From Enterococcus hermanniensis (GTDB lineage: Bacteria > Bacillota > Bacilli > Lactobacillales > Enterococcaceae), in the NCBI RefSeq assembly GCF_001885945.1, contig NZ_JXKQ01000001.1, forward strand, positions 310,001-374,000: DNA of 64,000 nucleotides. The letters are read 5' to 3'. Position 1 is the stretch's first letter. Every line of letters starts with the position of its first letter. The position numbers and the translations under genes were made by a program. Positions 61,912-64,000 of the stretch are shown piece by piece. Below the pieces are notes generated by a model that was given only the letters and a program-made list of their open reading frames with translations, was not told the DNA's origin and searched no databases.

Positions 61912-61935
61912 AAATCGCGATTTTAGTCGCGATTT
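61912..61935 (-). terminator. Terminator of niaX
   Basis: An 8-bp stem (61912-61919 with 61928-61935) overlapping the stop codon is followed on the minus strand by a T-rich stretch. Confidence 0.75.
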
Positions 61936-62545
61936 AGACCGTAGCATTGTTTAAGTTTTTCTTACGTTTAATAGCTTTTTCAAAAATTGGTAAGTTGAAT
62001 TGTTTGTATAAAGCACCTGCTACAAAATAAGCGATATTAAAGTCAATCAAGCTATGAATGAGTCCACCAACACCCATTAAAATAAAAATGGTATACATGT
62101 ATCCTTGTGAGTAAAAGGTCTCGGGCATGTTTCCCATAAAGTAAAAGACCGAGACTACCAACATCTCAGCTACAGCATGGATCAAACCAATTATTAAGTT
62201 AAACAATTGGAAACGTCCATTCGCTAAGGTAAATTTCCCATTTTTCAAAACAATCTCGGGATGCCTTTGTAAATACGCGGCCCCGATTACGGCAAAAATA
62301 AAATGAGACAATGCTCGCATGGCGATAATCGGTGTCGTGGAAAGGAAGAAACCAAAGGTGGTTCCTAAAACGACTGCAATGGCGACTGCTGGCGAGAAGA
62401 ACATGGCAATAAATACCGGTACGTGACTAGCTAATGTAAATGATGCCGGTCCAATCACGATTTTTGGCATGACCATCGGGATCAGCACTCCTAATCCAAT
62501 CAATAACGCTGAGATCGTCAACTGTCTTACTGAATTATTTTTCAT
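61934..62545 (-). CDS. niaX: Niacin-specific ECF transporter S component (NiaX)
   Basis: The ATG at 62543-62545 (MKNNSVRQLTISALLIGLG) follows GGAGG at good spacing; the longer frame lacks a site. The 203-residue protein has about six membrane helices. The typical NiaX segments PASFTLASHVPVFIAMFFSP, LGTTFGFFLS and RALSHFIFAVIGA are present. It should bind niacin and use the shared ECF energy module encoded elsewhere. The two NiaR-type operators just upstream give independent support for niacin control. Confidence 0.9.
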   Translation of the reverse strand: MKNNSVRQLTISALLIGLGVLIPMVMPKIVIGPASFTLASHVPVFIAMFFSPAVAIAVVLGTTFGFFLSTTPIIAMRALSHFIFAVIGAAYLQRHPEIVLKNGKFTLANGRFQLFNLIIGLIHAVAEMLVVSVFYFMGNMPETFYSQGYMYTIFILMGVGGLIHSLIDFNIAYFVAGALYKQFNLPIFEKAIKRKKNLNNATV

Positions 62546-62560
62546 TTTTATCCTCCAAAA

Positions 62561-62624
62561 AAGTGTCAAGACACATAGGTTTGACTTTAGTTTAGTTCAA
62601 ACCATTTTAAGTGTCAAGACACAT
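62561..62624 (-). promoter_or_regulatory. Two NiaR-type operators and promoter of niaX
   Basis: AAGTGTCAAGACACAT occurs identically at 62561-62576 and 62609-62624, each an interrupted palindrome around TGTC-AA-GACA. On the minus strand a TTGACA inside the distal copy is 17 nt from TAAACT, and TTGAAC is 17 nt from TATGTG inside the proximal copy, so binding would block either promoter. The sites resemble operators of NiaR, the niacin-responsive repressor of Firmicutes. Confidence 0.8.
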
Positions 62625-62635
62625 GAGACTTTTTA

Positions 62636-63589
62636 TTATTGTACCAATTGATTTTCTAATTCAGTAAGATGTTGTGCCCATTCAGTTGCATTTATTTGGT
62701 GTTTTTTCACATACCGATTTTGCGGATAGCGTGCACACTCAATCGAACAAGCTCCTAAATATTTTACTTCATTTTCTTCAGATACTAACATTTGACGATT
62801 GCATTCGGGATTACTGCAATTGATATAGCGTTCGCAAGGCGTTCCATCAAACCACTCTTTCCCAATAACTTTTTTGTCTACTTGGTTGATTTCGACACTG
62901 ATACGTTCATCAAAGACATACATCTTCCCATCCCAAAATTCTCCACGAGTTGTTTCATCTTTCCCATATGCTGTGATTCCGCCATGAAGTTGGGCCACAT
63001 CTTCAAAACCTTCCCGCAATAGCCAGCCAGAGAATTTTTCACACCGAATACCACCAGTACAATAGGTGACAATTTTTTTATCCATAAATTGTTCTTTATT
63101 GTCACGAATCCAAGTAGGTAATTCTCTAAAATTCCGGATTTCTGGGCGAATTGCCCCACGAAAATGGCCCAAGTCGTATTCATAATCGTTGCGAGCATCG
63201 ATCACTACCGTATCCTCTGAAACAAGTGCTTCACGAAAGGCTTTGGGCTCTAAATATTTCCCGGTTATTTGCTTGGGATCGACATCCTCTTCTAGATTCA
63301 ACGCTACTAGCTCTTCACGTGGACGAACGAATAATTTTTTAAACGCATGCCCTTCGCTTTCATCCATCTTGAAATAGGTATCTTTGAACCGTTCATCGGC
63401 TAACATTGCGGCCATATACTGATTCGTCGCTTCGATTGTTCCTGATAAGGTCCCGTTGATTCCTTCTGAAGCAACTAAAATTCGACCTTTCAAATCTAAG
63501 TCACGACAAAAGGCTTTGTGCTCTTTGGCAAAAGTCTCCGGATTTTCAATAGTTGTATAGTTATAATATAGTAATACACGATAGTTCAT
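62636..63589 (-). CDS. trhO: tRNA uridine(34) hydroxylase (rhodanese-domain TrhO/YceA)
   Basis: The 317-residue protein has the N-terminal acylphosphatase-like domain ([24 protein letters not shown]), a rhodanese domain (about 125-220) with the active Cys in [15 protein letters not shown], and a C-terminal Cys-rich part ([10 protein letters not shown] and [13 protein letters not shown]). TrhO hydroxylates U34 of some tRNAs as the first step to 5-methoxyuridine-type modifications. The ATG follows AGGAGG. The gene ends just before the niaX promoter region. Confidence 0.93.
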   Translation of the reverse strand: MNYRVLLYYNYTTIENPETFAKEHKAFCRDLDLKGRILVASEGINGTLSGTIEATNQYMAAMLADERFKDTYFKMDESEGHAFKKLFVRPREELVALNLEEDVDPKQITGKYLEPKAFREALVSEDTVVIDARNDYEYDLGHFRGAIRPEIRNFRELPTWIRDNKEQFMDKKIVTYCTGGIRCEKFSGWLLREGFEDVAQLHGGITAYGKDETTRGEFWDGKMYVFDERISVEINQVDKKVIGKEWFDGTPCERYINCSNPECNRQMLVSEENEVKYLGACSIECARYPQNRYVKKHQINATEWAQHLTELENQLVQ

Positions 63590-63792
63590 AGTTGTTCCTC
63601 CTAAGTTGTCTCACCCTTTTTAAAAAGGTTCTCCGATCCTGTACGTTCGTTCACTAACTCTTTTTTGAACCTATATTTGATCAGCATTTTTTTAATCTTT
63701 TACTACTATAGGAGATAGAAATCGTTTTTTCTAATTTGATGCTTGTAAATTTTTTTACAAAGAGTGACAAAAAACTTCTTCTTTATAAAAAA

Positions 63793-63829
63793 GATTGAGA
63801 TAAAAGTATTTTCTACTTTCATCTCAATC
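63793..63829 (-). terminator. Terminator of the gene at the right edge
   Basis: A 16-bp stem with one mismatch (63793-63808 with 63814-63829), preceded by an A run, lies just after the stop at 63838. Confidence 0.85.
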
Positions 63830-63837
63830 ACTTTGCT

Positions 63838-64000
63838 TTATTGTGCTGTTTGAGTAGTTTGTGTTTGATCCGGATGCGCGGCTAAATATTGCGCAACTCG
63901 GTTTTCAGCATTCGCCTGAAGGTTATAATAATAAAAACTAATATCGTTATTATGATATGAGCCTTGTGGGAAAATCTTACGCGTGCTTTCAGGCATCGAA
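63838..64000 (-). CDS. C-terminal 53 residues of an unidentified protein
   Basis: A minus-strand frame enters from the right edge and ends at TAA (63838-63840). It encodes PESTRKIFPQGSYHNND, an aromatic stretch (SFYYYNLQ) and a Gln/Thr-rich tail. It is followed at once by a strong terminator, which supports a real gene end. The fragment is too short to assign a family; the low-complexity tail is common in extracytoplasmic or surface proteins. Confidence 0.55.
   Translation of the reverse strand, partial: SMPESTRKIFPQGSYHNNDISFYYYNLQANAENRVAQYLAAHPDQTQTTQTAQ

Noticed and set aside
1-64000. CRISPR arrays, tRNA/rRNA genes, insertion sequences
   Set aside because: No regularly spaced direct repeats, transposase frames or RNA gene patterns were recognised; tandem repeats seen are all inside surface-protein genes.

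Overview
The window looks like a chromosomal segment of a low-GC Gram-positive coccus of the order Lactobacillales, most likely an Enterococcus. The grounds are strong AGGAGG-type ribosome sites, modest GC content, LPxTG surface proteins with Cna_B/SpaA/VaFE stalks, a CpsBCD-type polysaccharide operon, a short ProB, AhpCF, Spx and an EfrAB-like ABC exporter pair. The species cannot be fixed from sequence alone. No rRNA, tRNA, CRISPR array, transposase or phage structural gene was seen.

Layout. (1) 1-3323: the 5' end of nanE, then two paralogous class A beta-lactamase-fold surface proteins around a zinc-ribbon membrane protein; one paralogue has lost every catalytic motif. (2) 3513-12181: a giant LPSTG surface protein (about 2,900 residues, 12 Cna_B repeats), split by one frameshift. 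(3) 12523-18094: a CorA-type transporter; a small module of a sigma-70-like factor, DUF1659 and DUF2922 small proteins and a divergent GH25 lysozyme; an esterase; a VanZ-like protein; and a second, extended DUF2922 protein. (4) 18152-22528: an intact VaFE-repeat LPTTG protein. (5) 22908-38526: a 16-gene exopolysaccharide/capsule locus on the minus strand, headed by a small collagen-like surface protein and its probable sortase. (6) 39248-47192: a second giant surface protein with 13 SpaA-type repeats and a YPKTG tail, split by three frameshifts. (7) 47692-64000: housekeeping and stress genes. These are ahpCF under a PerR box, spx, a 3D-domain secreted hydrolase, a heterodimeric ABC exporter, pcp with DUF979/DUF969 and proB, a NagZ-like lipoprotein, an atypical winged-helix regulator, niaX under two NiaR-type operators, trhO, and the 3' end of an unidentified gene.

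How the genes work together. About 47 kb of the window is devoted to the cell surface: three very long wall-anchored adhesins flank a Wzy-type polysaccharide locus. In that locus a phosphoregulatory triad (Wzz-like CpsC, BY-kinase, PHP phosphatase) precedes a priming transferase, three glycosyltransferases, a pyruvyltransferase, a nitroreductase-family protein, flippase, polymerase, and UDP-glucose dehydrogenase/GalU. This predicts an acidic polymer with glucuronate and possibly pyruvate ketals. The variable core (about 24996-32016) is visibly more AT-rich than its flanks, as expected for exchanged serotype cassettes.

The observations most worth following are the sortase/collagen-like substrate pair at the head of the polysaccharide operon, the sigma factor/DUF1659/DUF2922/lysozyme module, the active/inactive beta-lactamase-fold pair, and the concentration of all four frameshifts in two giant adhesin genes.
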